Assembly: GCA_934343915.1 (NCBI GenBank)
Contig: CAKRIL010000016.1
Coordinates: forward strand, 1-64,000
Direction of reading: 5' to 3'
Length of the DNA stretch: 64,000 bases
Source: an uncultured Lachnospiraceae bacterium
Lineage (GTDB): Bacteria > Bacillota > Clostridia > Lachnospirales > Lachnospiraceae
Of this stretch, positions 54,716 through 63,332 are shown piece by piece (position 1 is the first letter of the stretch; the number at the start of each line of letters is the position of its first letter). The translations under genes were made by a program, and so were the position numbers. Under the pieces are notes generated by a model. It made no database searches. It was not told where the DNA came from and saw only the letters and a list, made by a program, of their open reading frames with translations.

Positions 54716-55666
54716 ATGTCATTTTCCGGTGAAGTTAAAGAGGAACTGGCTGAGTATACAGTGGAGGCGAGGCACTGCCTTATAGCGGAGCTGTCTGCTA
54801 TGCTCAGTATGGGTTCAAGAGTAAAAAAAGAAGGTGGCGGATACATAATCGTATTCAATACCGAGAATATAGCACTTGCAAGAAAAATTGAAAAATATAT
54901 ACATGACGGCTTCAGTTACTCACCGCAGATATGTGTGCGATGCGGCGGACATGGAGCGCACAGTCATATATATACTGTAAGAGTGGATGAACCTTCAGCA
55001 GCGGAGCAGATTTTGATGGCGACCAAGCTGATGACAAGGGATGAGGCACCGTCAGAGGATCTGCTTCCAAAGAATTTTATGGCGGTCAAGAATGATTGCT
55101 GCCGCCGTGCTTTTATAAGAGGTGCGTTTCTGACCTCGGGAAGCATGAGTGACCCTGAGAAGTTCTATCACTTTGAGCTGGTGTGTCAGACTGAGAGAAA
55201 GGCTGAGTTCATACAGTCGATTCTTACAGGCTTTTCATTCGATGCGAGAATAGTGCAGCGCAAGAAATATTATGTTGTATATATTAAAGAAGGTGAGCAG
55301 ATTGTTGACCTGCTTAATATAATGATGGCTCACCGCGCACTTCTTAATCTTGAGAATGTGCGGATATTGAAGGAAGTACGCAATTCCGTCAACAGACAGG
55401 TTAATTGTGAGACCGCTAATCTTAACCGAACGGTTTCGGCGGCGGTTAAACAGCTTGATGATATCAATTATATCCGTGATACGGTAGGGCTTGACAGTCT
55501 GAGCGAGAGCCTTATGGAGATTGCGGTGCTGAGGGCGGAGAATACGGAGGTCTCACTTAAGGAATTAGGTCAGATGCTCACACCGCCTGTCGGAAAATCG
55601 GGAGTTAATCACCGTCTCAGAAAAATAAGCGAGATAGCAGATGAACTGAGACAGAATAAAATATAA
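54716..55666 (+). CDS. whiA: sporulation/cell-division regulator WhiA
   Basis: A 316-residue DNA-binding protein with an N-terminal LAGLIDADG-homing-endonuclease-like fold without nuclease activity (RAFIRGAFLTSGSMSDPEKFYHFELVCQTERKAEF) and a C-terminal helix-turn-helix (SLKELGQMLTPPVGKSGVNHRLRKISEIADEL). In Bacillus WhiA affects division and fatty-acid composition. The start MSFSGEVKEEL at 54716 matches the usual WhiA N-terminus; an in-frame ATG 15 bases earlier is possible. It is between rapZ and the HPr-like gene. Confidence 0.94.
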   Translation: MSFSGEVKEELAEYTVEARHCLIAELSAMLSMGSRVKKEGGGYIIVFNTENIALARKIEKYIHDGFSYSPQICVRCGGHGAHSHIYTVRVDEPSAAEQILMATKLMTRDEAPSEDLLPKNFMAVKNDCCRRAFIRGAFLTSGSMSDPEKFYHFELVCQTERKAEFIQSILTGFSFDARIVQRKKYYVVYIKEGEQIVDLLNIMMAHRALLNLENVRILKEVRNSVNRQVNCETANLNRTVSAAVKQLDDINYIRDTVGLDSLSESLMEIAVLRAENTEVSLKELGQMLTPPVGKSGVNHRLRKISEIADELRQNKI

Positions 55667-55687
55667 AAAGATATGGAGAGTAGTATC

Positions 55688-55945
55688 ATGGTTCAGAAGA
55701 ATATCAAGATTCAGATTCCTACCGGACTCGAGGCAAGACCGGTAGCAGTGCTTGTACAGATTGCAAGCAAGTATGAGAGCTCTATTTTTATTGAGTCCGG
55801 TACAAAGAGAGTTAATGCAAAGAGCATTATGGGTATGATGGCGTTAGGACTTGAAGCCGATGAGGAAATCACTGTGATTGCCGAGGGCAAGGATGAAGAG
55901 GAAGCTGTTAAGGGCATTGAGGAATTCATCACGTCAGCAAAATAG
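55688..55945 (+). CDS. Crh-like HPr paralogue with Glu at position 15 and intact Ser46
   Basis: An 85-residue HPr-fold protein. The PTS active-site motif, normally GLHARP, reads GLEARP, so His15 is replaced by Glu and phosphotransfer from enzyme I is not possible at that site. The regulatory Ser46 motif VNAKSIMGMMALG is kept, so HprK, encoded four genes upstream, can modify it. In Bacillus the protein with this combination is Crh (Gln15), which acts with CcpA in catabolite repression and sits in the same gene neighbourhood. Numbering fits exactly with the start at 55688 (GGAG upstream). It ends the cluster, followed by a terminator. Confidence 0.88.
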   Translation: MVQKNIKIQIPTGLEARPVAVLVQIASKYESSIFIESGTKRVNAKSIMGMMALGLEADEEITVIAEGKDEEEAVKGIEEFITSAK

Positions 55946-55967
55946 AATAAGATAATGTTGACTTGTA

Positions 55968-55999
55968 AAAGCTCCCCGGATATGTCTGAGGAGTTTTTG
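55968..55999 (+). terminator. terminator after the HPr-like gene
   Basis: CTCCCCGGA (55972-55980) pairs with TCTGAGGAG (55985-55993), with one mismatch and one G-U pair, followed by TTTTTG. Confidence 0.7.
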
Positions 56000-56034
56000 C
56001 GTTTATTTAGTCTGTCTACGGGGTAGAAATTAAG

Positions 56035-59000
56035 ATGAATTTTACACATTTACATGTGCATACGGAATACAGTCTGCTTGATGGCTCAAGCAAGATAAAA
56101 GAACTTCCTGCAAGAGCTAAAGAGCTTGGAATGGACAGCCTTGCAATCACCGACCATGGTGTAATGTACGGAGTTATTGACTTTTACCGCGCCTGTAAAG
56201 CTGTCGGGATTAAGCCAATTATAGGCTGTGAGGTATATGTGGCACCGGGCTCGAGATTCGATAAGGAAGCAGTCGGACAGGGGGATGACAGATACTATCA
56301 TCTTGTGCTGCTTGCCGAGAATAATACGGGATATTCCAACCTCATGAAGATAGTTTCAAGAGGCTTCACAGAGGGCTTTTACTATAAGCCGAGAGTGGAT
56401 TATGAGGTGCTTACCGAGTATCATGAGGGAATAATAGCACTCAGTGCGTGTCTTGCCGGTGAGGTCGCGAGAGACATAACAAGGAATAACTACGAGGAAG
56501 CCAAGAAGGCGGCTCTTCACTATCAGGAGATATTCGGAAAGGATAATTTTTTCCTTGAGCTTCAGGATCACGGGATTCCGGCGCAGAGACTTGTCAATCA
56601 GGAGCTTATGAGAATGAGCCGTGAGACAGGTATTGAGCTTGTATGCACGAACGATATACATTATACATATGCCGAGGATGCGGAAGCTCACGACCTTTTG
56701 CTGTGTCTTCAGACGGGCAAGAAGGTGACAGACGAGGACAGAATGCGCTACGAGGGCGGACAGTATTACTGCAAGTCACCCGAGGAGATGGCGCAGCTGT
56801 TCCCGTATGCACCGCAGGCATTGGAAAACACTTATAAAATTGCACAAAGATGTGAGGTCGAGATTGAGTTCGGTAAGACCAAGCTTCCTAAGTATGAAGT
56901 ACCCGAAGGGTATGATTCATGGACATATCTTCTCCATCTTTGCAATGAAGGTCTTGTAAAAAGATACGGTGATGAAGCTGAGACACACAGGGAGCGCCTT
57001 GACTATGAGCTTGGCGTAATCAAGCGCATGGGATATGTGGATTACTTCCTTATCGTGTGGGATTTTATCAATTATGCCAAGCAGAACGGCATAGCGGTAG
57101 GTCCGGGAAGAGGTTCGGGAGCCGGAAGTATTGTGGCATATTCGCTTTCCATAACGGATATTGACCCGATAAGGTATAATCTTCTTTTTGAGCGTTTCTT
57201 AAATCCGGAGCGAGTATCAATGCCGGATATCGACGTGGATTTCTGCTTTGAACGCCGTCAGGAGGTTATCGATTATGTCGTAAGAAAATACGGCAAGGAT
57301 AAGGTCGTCCAGATAGTGACCTTCGGTACGCTCGCGGCAAAGGCGGTTATAAGGGATGTCGGAAGAGTTCTCGATATGCCTTATGCGGATGTCGACAGGG
57401 TAGCGAAGCTTGTGCCGAATGAGCTTGGAATCACGCTTGATAAGGCGCTTAAGGAAAGCCAGGACTTCAAGGCAATGTATGAGTCCGATGAGTCGGTCAA
57501 ACATCTTATAGATATGGCTAGAAGACTTGAAGGACTTCCGCGCAACACTTCAATGCATGCGGCAGGAGTTGTAATCTGCCAGAAGGCAGCGGATGAGTTC
57601 GTTCCGCTCTCAAGGGGCGGCGACGGAACAATCACGACACAGTACACCATGACGACACTTGAGGAGCTGGGACTTCTTAAGATGGATTTCTTAGGGCTCA
57701 GAACCCTCACGGTCATACAGGATGCGGAGAGACTTGTCAATAAGGCACAGCCGGGAACGCTTGACATGGACAAGATAGACTACAATGACCAGAATGTAAT
57801 GGAACTTATCGGTTCCGGACATACGGAGGGAATATTCCAGCTTGAAAGTGCCGGAATGAAGAACTTCATGAAGGAGCTTAAGCCGAAGAGCCTTGAGGAT
57901 ATCACGGCGGGAATATCACTCTACCGACCGGGCCCTATGGACTTCATACCGAAGTATATAAAGGGAAAGAACAATCCGAATGAGATTGTATATGAATGTC
58001 CTCAGCTTGAGAGCATACTGAGCACGACTTACGGCTGTATCGTGTATCAGGAACAGGTTATGCAGATAGTGCGTGATCTTGCAGGCTATACACTTGGACG
58101 AAGCGACCTTGTGCGCCGTGCCATGTCCAAGAAGAAAGCCTCCGTCATGGAGAAGGAGCGTCAGAACTTCATATACGGCAACGCTGAGGAGGGGGTTCCG
58201 GGCTGTATTGCCAACGGAATACCGGAACAGACAGCTAAGGTCATATATGATAATATGACCGACTTTGCAAAGTACGCGTTCAATAAGTCACATGCGGCAT
58301 GCTATGCCGTTGTATCATACAGAACAGCGTATCTTAAATGCTATTATCCGAAAGAGTTCTTTGCGGCGCTCATGACAAGTGTTCTTGCCAATAACGCCAA
58401 GGTGGCTGAATATGCATATACATGCAGACAGATGGGAATAGAGATTCTTCCGCCTGATATTAACGAGGGCGAGGGCAATTTCTCAGTTACGGAAAAAGGT
58501 ATCAGATATGGCATGTCAGCATTAAAGAGCATAGGAAAGCCTATCATTGATGCGATTATTCAGGAGAGGGAGGCTAACGGAAAATTCACCGATTTGGAGA
58601 ATTTTATAAGCCGTCTTTCAGGAAAGGAAGTCAACAAGAGAACTCTTGAGAGCTTCATCAAGTCAGGAGCCTTCGACTGCTTCAACATCAACAGACATCA
58701 GATGATGCTTGTATATTCGGATATAGTTGATAATATAAGCAATGAGAGGAAGAGCAATATAGCGGGGCAGATGTCGCTGTTTGACATGTTCGAGGAAAAG
58801 CATGACAAGGTGAATGTGCCTAATGTTCCCGAATATGACAAGGAGGAGCTTCTTGCATACGAGAAGGAGGTTCTCGGCGTATATGTAAGCGGTCATCCTA
58901 TGGACGATTATGAGGTTCTGTGGCGAAAGCACATAACGAATGTAAGCGCAGACTTCATCAACGAGGAGGACAATCCGCCTAAGGTCATGGAGGGTCAGAA

Positions 59001-59475
59001 GGCGACGATAGGCGGCATCATTACGGGAAAGACCGTTAAGAATACAAAGAGCGGAAAAATGATGGCGTTCATAACGGTTGAGGATGTGTTCGGTGCGGTT
59101 GAGGTTCTCGTATTTCCGCGTGACTATGAGAAATACAGAGCACAGGCGGTTGAGGACAACAAGGTCTTTGTCACCGGGCGCGTGAACATCAACGAGGAGG
59201 AGAACGGAAAGCTTGTGTGCGAGAGCATCACGGCATTTGAGGATGTTCCCAAGGTGTGCTGGATACAGTTTGCAAACAAGCAGGAATACCTTGATGCACA
59301 GCAGGAGCTTGACAGGATAATAGCCTCATCGGACGGCAACGATACCGTGACCATATACTGCCGCGAGGAGAAGCAGAGGAAGGTGCTTCCTAAGAGCCAG
59401 ACAATACAGGCTCAGGGAGATACCTTAAGACTTCTTATTGACAGGTTTGGACAGGATAACGTAAAAGTGGTATAA
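56035..59475 (+). CDS. dnaE: DNA polymerase III alpha subunit (DnaE type)
   Basis: A 1146-residue replicative polymerase subunit. It begins with the PHP domain (THLHVHTEYSLLDGSSKI, TDHGVMYGVIDFY). The polymerase core includes GPGRGSGAGSIVAY and the catalytic aspartates in MPDIDVDFCFERR. A helix-hairpin-helix and an OB-fold nucleic-acid domain (ATIGGIITGKTVKNTKSGKMMAFITVEDVFGAVEVLVFP) close the protein. This is the DnaE1-like long form; clostridia usually also encode PolC elsewhere. No intein or frameshift is visible. The ribosome site (GGGG..) is moderate. Confidence 0.95.
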   Translation: MNFTHLHVHTEYSLLDGSSKIKELPARAKELGMDSLAITDHGVMYGVIDFYRACKAVGIKPIIGCEVYVAPGSRFDKEAVGQGDDRYYHLVLLAENNTGYSNLMKIVSRGFTEGFYYKPRVDYEVLTEYHEGIIALSACLAGEVARDITRNNYEEAKKAALHYQEIFGKDNFFLELQDHGIPAQRLVNQELMRMSRETGIELVCTNDIHYTYAEDAEAHDLLLCLQTGKKVTDEDRMRYEGGQYYCKSPEEMAQLFPYAPQALENTYKIAQRCEVEIEFGKTKLPKYEVPEGYDSWTYLLHLCNEGLVKRYGDEAETHRERLDYELGVIKRMGYVDYFLIVWDFINYAKQNGIAVGPGRGSGAGSIVAYSLSITDIDPIRYNLLFERFLNPERVSMPDIDVDFCFERRQEVIDYVVRKYGKDKVVQIVTFGTLAAKAVIRDVGRVLDMPYADVDRVAKLVPNELGITLDKALKESQDFKAMYESDESVKHLIDMARRLEGLPRNTSMHAAGVVICQKAADEFVPLSRGGDGTITTQYTMTTLEELGLLKMDFLGLRTLTVIQDAERLVNKAQPGTLDMDKIDYNDQNVMELIGSGHTEGIFQLESAGMKNFMKELKPKSLEDITAGISLYRPGPMDFIPKYIKGKNNPNEIVYECPQLESILSTTYGCIVYQEQVMQIVRDLAGYTLGRSDLVRRAMSKKKASVMEKERQNFIYGNAEEGVPGCIANGIPEQTAKVIYDNMTDFAKYAFNKSHAACYAVVSYRTAYLKCYYPKEFFAALMTSVLANNAKVAEYAYTCRQMGIEILPPDINEGEGNFSVTEKGIRYGMSALKSIGKPIIDAIIQEREANGKFTDLENFISRLSGKEVNKRTLESFIKSGAFDCFNINRHQMMLVYSDIVDNISNERKSNIAGQMSLFDMFEEKHDKVNVPNVPEYDKEELLAYEKEVLGVYVSGHPMDDYEVLWRKHITNVSADFINEEDNPPKVMEGQKATIGGIITGKTVKNTKSGKMMAFITVEDVFGAVEVLVFPRDYEKYRAQAVEDNKVFVTGRVNINEEENGKLVCESITAFEDVPKVCWIQFANKQEYLDAQQELDRIIASSDGNDTVTIYCREEKQRKVLPKSQTIQAQGDTLRLLIDRFGQDNVKVV

Positions 59476-59499
59476 GTTTGAAAAAAACAAATTATACTA

Positions 59500-59528
59500 T
59501 TGAAAATAATCCGATTTAGGTATATTAT
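59500..59528 (+). promoter_or_regulatory. promoter of pfkA
   Basis: TTGAAA (59500-59505), 17-nt spacer, TATTAT (59523-59528). Confidence 0.6.
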
Positions 59529-59577
59529 AAGAAAAACTGAGTTTGTTAAATTTTTCACTGGTAGAACGGAGGATATT

Positions 59578-60552
59578 ATGGCTAAGGAAATTAAGACAAT
59601 TGGTGTACTTACCAGCGGCGGAGATGCCCCGGGAATGAATGCTGCGATTCGTGCGGTTGTCCGTACTGCTATCGCAAAGGGACTTAAGGTTAAGGGTATT
59701 TTGAAGGGATATAACGGTCTTCTCAATGAAGAGATAATTGATATGGATGCACTCAGCGTAGCTGATATTATTCACAGAGGAGGTACAATTCTCTACACGG
59801 CAAGATGCCTTGAGTTCATCACTCCTGAGGGTCAGCAGAAGGCTGCCGACATATGCAAGAAGCATGGAATAGACGGTCTTATCGTTATCGGCGGTGACGG
59901 TTCCTTCAGAGGAGCACAGAAGCTTGCCGCACTCGGAATTAACACAATCGGTGTTCCGGGAACGATTGACCTTGATATTGCATGTACCGATTATACTATC
60001 GGATTTGATACGGCAATCAACACCGCAATGGAGGCAATCGATAAGATAAGAGATACCTCAACATCACATGAGAGATGCAGTATCATCGAGGTTATGGGAC
60101 GTAATGCAGGATACATTGCATTATGGTGCGGTATCGCTAACGGAGCAGAGGACATTCTTCTTCCTGAGCGCTATAATAATGATGAGCAGGCTCTTATCAA
60201 CAGCATTATCAATAACCGTAAGAAGGGCAAGAGACATCACATCATCATCAATGCCGAGGGAATCGGTCATTCAACCAGTATGGCAAGAAGAATCGAGGCT
60301 GCAACAGGTATTGAGACAAGGGCTACAATCCTTGGTCATATGCAGCGTGGAGGAAGCCCTACATGTAAGGACAGAATGTATGCTTCAATTATGGGAGCTT
60401 ATGCTGTTGACTGCCTTATTGCAGGAAAGAGCAAGAGAGTAGTAGCACATGCACATGGTGAATTTGTTGATTACGATATTGATGAGGCACTTGCGATGAA
60501 GAAGGATATCGACGAGTACCAGTACACAATCAGCAGAAATCTCGCCAGATAA
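59578..60552 (+). CDS. pfkA: ATP-dependent 6-phosphofructokinase
   Basis: A 324-residue glycolytic enzyme that phosphorylates fructose 6-phosphate. It shows the N-terminal TSGGDAPGMNAAIRAVVR, the nucleotide loop IGGDGSFRGA, and MGRNAGYIALW. The catalytic loop reads PGTIDLDIACTDYTIGFDTA, where most enzymes have TIDNDIxGTD; both aspartates are kept. The Gly after GGDGS-type loops supports ATP rather than pyrophosphate as donor. The ATG at 59578 follows CGGAGG; the frame opens 78 bases upstream, over the promoter. The rRNA methyltransferase gene follows after 23 bases. Confidence 0.94.
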   Translation: MAKEIKTIGVLTSGGDAPGMNAAIRAVVRTAIAKGLKVKGILKGYNGLLNEEIIDMDALSVADIIHRGGTILYTARCLEFITPEGQQKAADICKKHGIDGLIVIGGDGSFRGAQKLAALGINTIGVPGTIDLDIACTDYTIGFDTAINTAMEAIDKIRDTSTSHERCSIIEVMGRNAGYIALWCGIANGAEDILLPERYNNDEQALINSIINNRKKGKRHHIIINAEGIGHSTSMARRIEAATGIETRATILGHMQRGGSPTCKDRMYASIMGAYAVDCLIAGKSKRVVAHAHGEFVDYDIDEALAMKKDIDEYQYTISRNLAR

Positions 60553-60575
60553 CAGCTTAAGATAAGGAAAAGGCA

Positions 60576-61346
60576 ATGATTACAAGTACATCCAATTCAC
60601 AGATAAAGAATGTAATTAACCTCATCAAAAAGTCTAAGGACCGCAAGGCCCAAGGACTTTTTGTTGTTGAGGGGAAGAGAATATTTGAGGAGACACCGAA
60701 GGACAGAATTGAGAGCCTGTATGTGTCGGAGAACTTTGAGAAGGAGAATAAAAGCATTCTGAAGGGGTATAAATATGAGCCGGTATCGGACGAGGTGTTC
60801 TCACATATGTCGGATACAAAGACACCGCAGGGGGTAATGGCACTTGTTAAGATGGAGGAGCATTCCGTTGAAGATATGCTCACGACGCCTAACCCGCTTA
60901 TCATGCTTCTTGAAAATATTCAGGACCCGGGAAATCTCGGGACAATAATAAGAACCGCGGAAGGAGCGGGCGTTGACGGAATTATCATGACATCAGGAAC
61001 GGTTGACATATATAATCCCAAGGTAATACGTTCAACGATGGGTGCCATGTATAGAATGAAGTATGCATATGTTGATAAGCTTGGTGATACCGTCAGGCTG
61101 TTAAAGGACAGGGGAATCACCACATATGCGGCACATCTTGACGGAGCGGTGGACTATGTTGAATGTGATTATACAACAGGAACAGCGTTCTTTATAGGCA
61201 ATGAGGGCAACGGACTTACGGATGCCGCAACTGCGCTTGCCGACAGGAAGATTATCATTCCGATGAAGGGCAGTCTTGAGTCGCTCAATGCGGCAGTCAG
61301 CAGCGCCATACTCATGTACGAGGCGGCAAGACAGAGAAGGGGTTGA
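60576..61346 (+). CDS. TrmH/SpoU family RNA 2'-O-methyltransferase
   Basis: A 256-residue SAM-dependent methyltransferase of the SPOUT class with the trefoil-knot motifs: motif 1 NIQDPGNLGTIIRTAEGAG (the catalytic Arg), motif 2 FFIGNEGNGLTD, motif 3 IPMKGSLESLNAAVSSAILMYEA. An N-terminal substrate-binding domain (about 1-100: SNSQIKNVINLIKKSKDRKAQGLFVVEGKR) is the RlmB/TsnR-like lead. It probably methylates 23S rRNA; the exact nucleotide is not predictable. It is in an operon with pfkA. Confidence 0.9.
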   Translation: MITSTSNSQIKNVINLIKKSKDRKAQGLFVVEGKRIFEETPKDRIESLYVSENFEKENKSILKGYKYEPVSDEVFSHMSDTKTPQGVMALVKMEEHSVEDMLTTPNPLIMLLENIQDPGNLGTIIRTAEGAGVDGIIMTSGTVDIYNPKVIRSTMGAMYRMKYAYVDKLGDTVRLLKDRGITTYAAHLDGAVDYVECDYTTGTAFFIGNEGNGLTDAATALADRKIIIPMKGSLESLNAAVSSAILMYEAARQRRG

Positions 61347-61371
61347 CAATTTTTATATTAATTGTTACAAT
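61343..61371 (+). promoter_or_regulatory. near-consensus promoter of the wall hydrolase gene
   Basis: TTGACA (61343-61348), 17-nt spacer, TACAAT (61366-61371). The -35 overlaps the stop codon region of the upstream methyltransferase gene. Confidence 0.75.
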
Positions 61372-61375
61372 AAGG

Positions 61376-61403
61376 CGTAACATTTCTTAACAATTTTGTA
61401 ACA
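61376..61403 (+). promoter_or_regulatory. three direct half-sites over the transcription start of the wall hydrolase gene
   Basis: CGTAAC (61376), CTTAAC (61386) and TGTAAC (61397) are spaced 10 and 11 bp, starting about 5 bp after the -10 box. Their position would favour repression. The motif and spacing match the array at 25544-25612 before the MBOAT operon. Confidence 0.55.
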
Positions 61404-61424
61404 ATTTATATGGAGATTTGAAAA

Positions 61425-62708
61425 ATGAGAAGGAACAAGAAGTTTTATGTGTATATGATGCTCTTTGTGGTACTCATTGCACAGCTTGCGTTCTCGGGTA
61501 AGACCATGGCGGGCACACCGGAGCCGGTTAATGCCGCAGTTATGCATGATGCCGACAGCGCGCAGGCAGACACTACTGTAAACCCTTACGATTCAGATAA
61601 CTTATTAAGAAATACTCAGACAGTCGATAACACGGATGAGGAGGCTGCACAGATGGCTCAGGTAGAGCCGAGAATCGTGTACACCAGCACACTCGCAGCT
61701 GACGGACAGATTGTTGATGACCTTACAGCTGATACACATAAGAGTGACTTTGAGAACAAGGTCATATCCTACTGTGAGGACAGAGTGAGCATCTATTCGG
61801 AGCCTGACGAGTCATCAGAGGTTGTGGGCTGTATGTATTCCCGCTCACAGGCAGACATTGTTGAGAAGGGTGAGAAGTGGACTAAGATATCATCGGGCAA
61901 TGTAGTGGGCTATGTTAAGAACACATATATGCTGTTCGGTGAAGAGGCGGATAAGGTTGCACCTTTTATCGGAGACAAGACGACAACCGTTGATGCAGAT
62001 GTATTGAATGTATATGCTTCAGCGGATTCATCAAGTGCTGTTATAGCGGTATTTTACGCAGGTGATGTGATTAACGCTTATGAGGAGATAGGCGACTGGG
62101 TGCTCGTAGAGTGCGAGAGCGGATACGGCTATGTACAGGAGGACGGAATAAGCTCTTCATATGACCTTGCGACAGCTTGGACAATCGATGAGGAGAATGC
62201 ATATATTGCCGAGCAGGCAAGAATTGAAGCGGAAAGACGTGAAGCGGAGCGCGTTGCGGCAGCTAAGGCAGCACAGGCTCAGAGCACGACGATAGACAGA
62301 ACGACCAATGAAGCGATGAGCGCAAGCGATTCGGAGATATATCTTCTTGCTTGTATTATCGAGTGGGAAGCCGGCTGGGAGCCGTATGAAGGCAAGCTTG
62401 CAGTTGCGAACGTGGTTCTTAACCGTGTAAGGAGTTCAAGATTCGTACAGAATACGATTACTGATGTAATATATGCACCGGGACAGTTCACCGGAGTACT
62501 TGACGGCAATGGAAATATATCGGAGCGTTTTGCAGCACTTCTTGCCAACGGACCGTCACATCAGGATTCATATACGGCAGCAGGTGAGGCACTTGCGGGT
62601 GTCAACAATATCGGAGATTATCTGTTCTTCATAAGTGTGAAGAAGGCTAACTACGCAAGATACTCGAAGTATACGGTACTCAATAATCATTGTTTTTATG
62701 CATATTAG
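61425..62708 (+). CDS. secreted cell-wall hydrolase (SleB/CwlJ type) with SH3-like domains
   Basis: A 427-residue exported protein. A signal peptide or anchor is at 8-30 (FYVYMMLFVVLIAQLAFSG, then MAG). Two bacterial SH3-like domains follow (about 115-175, VSIYSEPDESSEVVGCMYSRSQADIVEKG; and 185-245, VLNVYASADSSSAVIAVFYAGD), then an Ala/Glu/Arg-rich helix linker, and the C-terminal Hydrolase_2 domain (about 300-427) with IIEWEAGWEPYEGKLAVANVVLNRV, containing the catalytic-type Glu. Such domains are known from spore cortex-lytic SleB/CwlJ but also occur in vegetative wall enzymes. The ribosome site is TGGAGA. It has its own promoter and a perfect terminator. Confidence 0.88.
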   Translation: MRRNKKFYVYMMLFVVLIAQLAFSGKTMAGTPEPVNAAVMHDADSAQADTTVNPYDSDNLLRNTQTVDNTDEEAAQMAQVEPRIVYTSTLAADGQIVDDLTADTHKSDFENKVISYCEDRVSIYSEPDESSEVVGCMYSRSQADIVEKGEKWTKISSGNVVGYVKNTYMLFGEEADKVAPFIGDKTTTVDADVLNVYASADSSSAVIAVFYAGDVINAYEEIGDWVLVECESGYGYVQEDGISSSYDLATAWTIDEENAYIAEQARIEAERREAERVAAAKAAQAQSTTIDRTTNEAMSASDSEIYLLACIIEWEAGWEPYEGKLAVANVVLNRVRSSRFVQNTITDVIYAPGQFTGVLDGNGNISERFAALLANGPSHQDSYTAAGEALAGVNNIGDYLFFISVKKANYARYSKYTVLNNHCFYAY

Positions 62709-62714
62709 AATCAG

Positions 62715-62752
62715 GAAGCACCATTCGGAGGATTATTCCGAATGGTGCTTTC
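62715..62752 (+). terminator. terminator of the wall hydrolase gene
   Basis: AGCACCATTCGGA (62717-62729) pairs perfectly with TCCGAATGGTGCT (62737-62749), 13 bp, then TTCT. Confidence 0.82.
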
Positions 62753-62853
62753 TGCCTATTGAGTGAAAATTATTCTAATATTTATTGTAAAAATCATATT
62801 ATTAGTGTATTATAAAAAATAAGTCAGATAATTAAAGGTAAGGGGGAATGAAT

Positions 62854-63309
62854 ATGCATGCAATGATATGGCTGATATTGTTTGTCGTGCTGGTGGTGTT
62901 TGAGATAGCAACTCTCGGACTTACAACCATATGGTTTGCCGCGGGTTCACTGGTTGCTTTTTTTGCATCACTGCTTCATGCGGCATGGTGGCTGCAGTTC
63001 GTACTGTTTATTGTCGTGTCACTCATTATGCTCATATTCACGCGGCCATTTGCGGTGAAATATGTGAATAAGCATACGACGAAGACCAACTTAGACAGTA
63101 TTATAGGGCAGACAGGGCGTGTTATTGCTAAGATTGATAATGCGCAAGCATCAGGATATGTCGTATTTAACGGCAATGAATGGGCGGCGAGATCGGTTGA
63201 CGGAAGTGTGATAGATATTGACACTATGGTAACAATTAAGTCTATTGAGGGCGTTAAGCTCATGGTTGAGCCGATTGTCCAAGCGGCAGCAGAAGAAAAA
63301 CAGAATTAA
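62854..63309 (+). CDS. NfeD family membrane protein
   Basis: A 151-residue membrane protein with three N-terminal helices (about 1-70) and a C-terminal soluble OB-fold-like domain (IIGQTGRVIAKIDNAQASGYVVFNGNEWAARSVDG, the NfeD signature). NfeD proteins are encoded next to SPFH/flotillin-type genes and are thought to help organise membrane microdomains; the SPFH gene follows here after 23 bases. The ATG at 62854 is 8 nt after GGGGG; an ATG at 62848 is only 2 nt from it and is less likely. Confidence 0.87.
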   Translation: MHAMIWLILFVVLVVFEIATLGLTTIWFAAGSLVAFFASLLHAAWWLQFVLFIVVSLIMLIFTRPFAVKYVNKHTTKTNLDSIIGQTGRVIAKIDNAQASGYVVFNGNEWAARSVDGSVIDIDTMVTIKSIEGVKLMVEPIVQAAAEEKQN

Positions 63310-63332
63310 TTCAATTTCAGGGAGGATTTATT

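Noticed and set aside
59578..60552. Pyrophosphate-dependent phosphofructokinase
   Set aside because: The GGDGSFRGA loop and overall length fit the ATP-dependent group, despite the altered TIDLDIAC loop.
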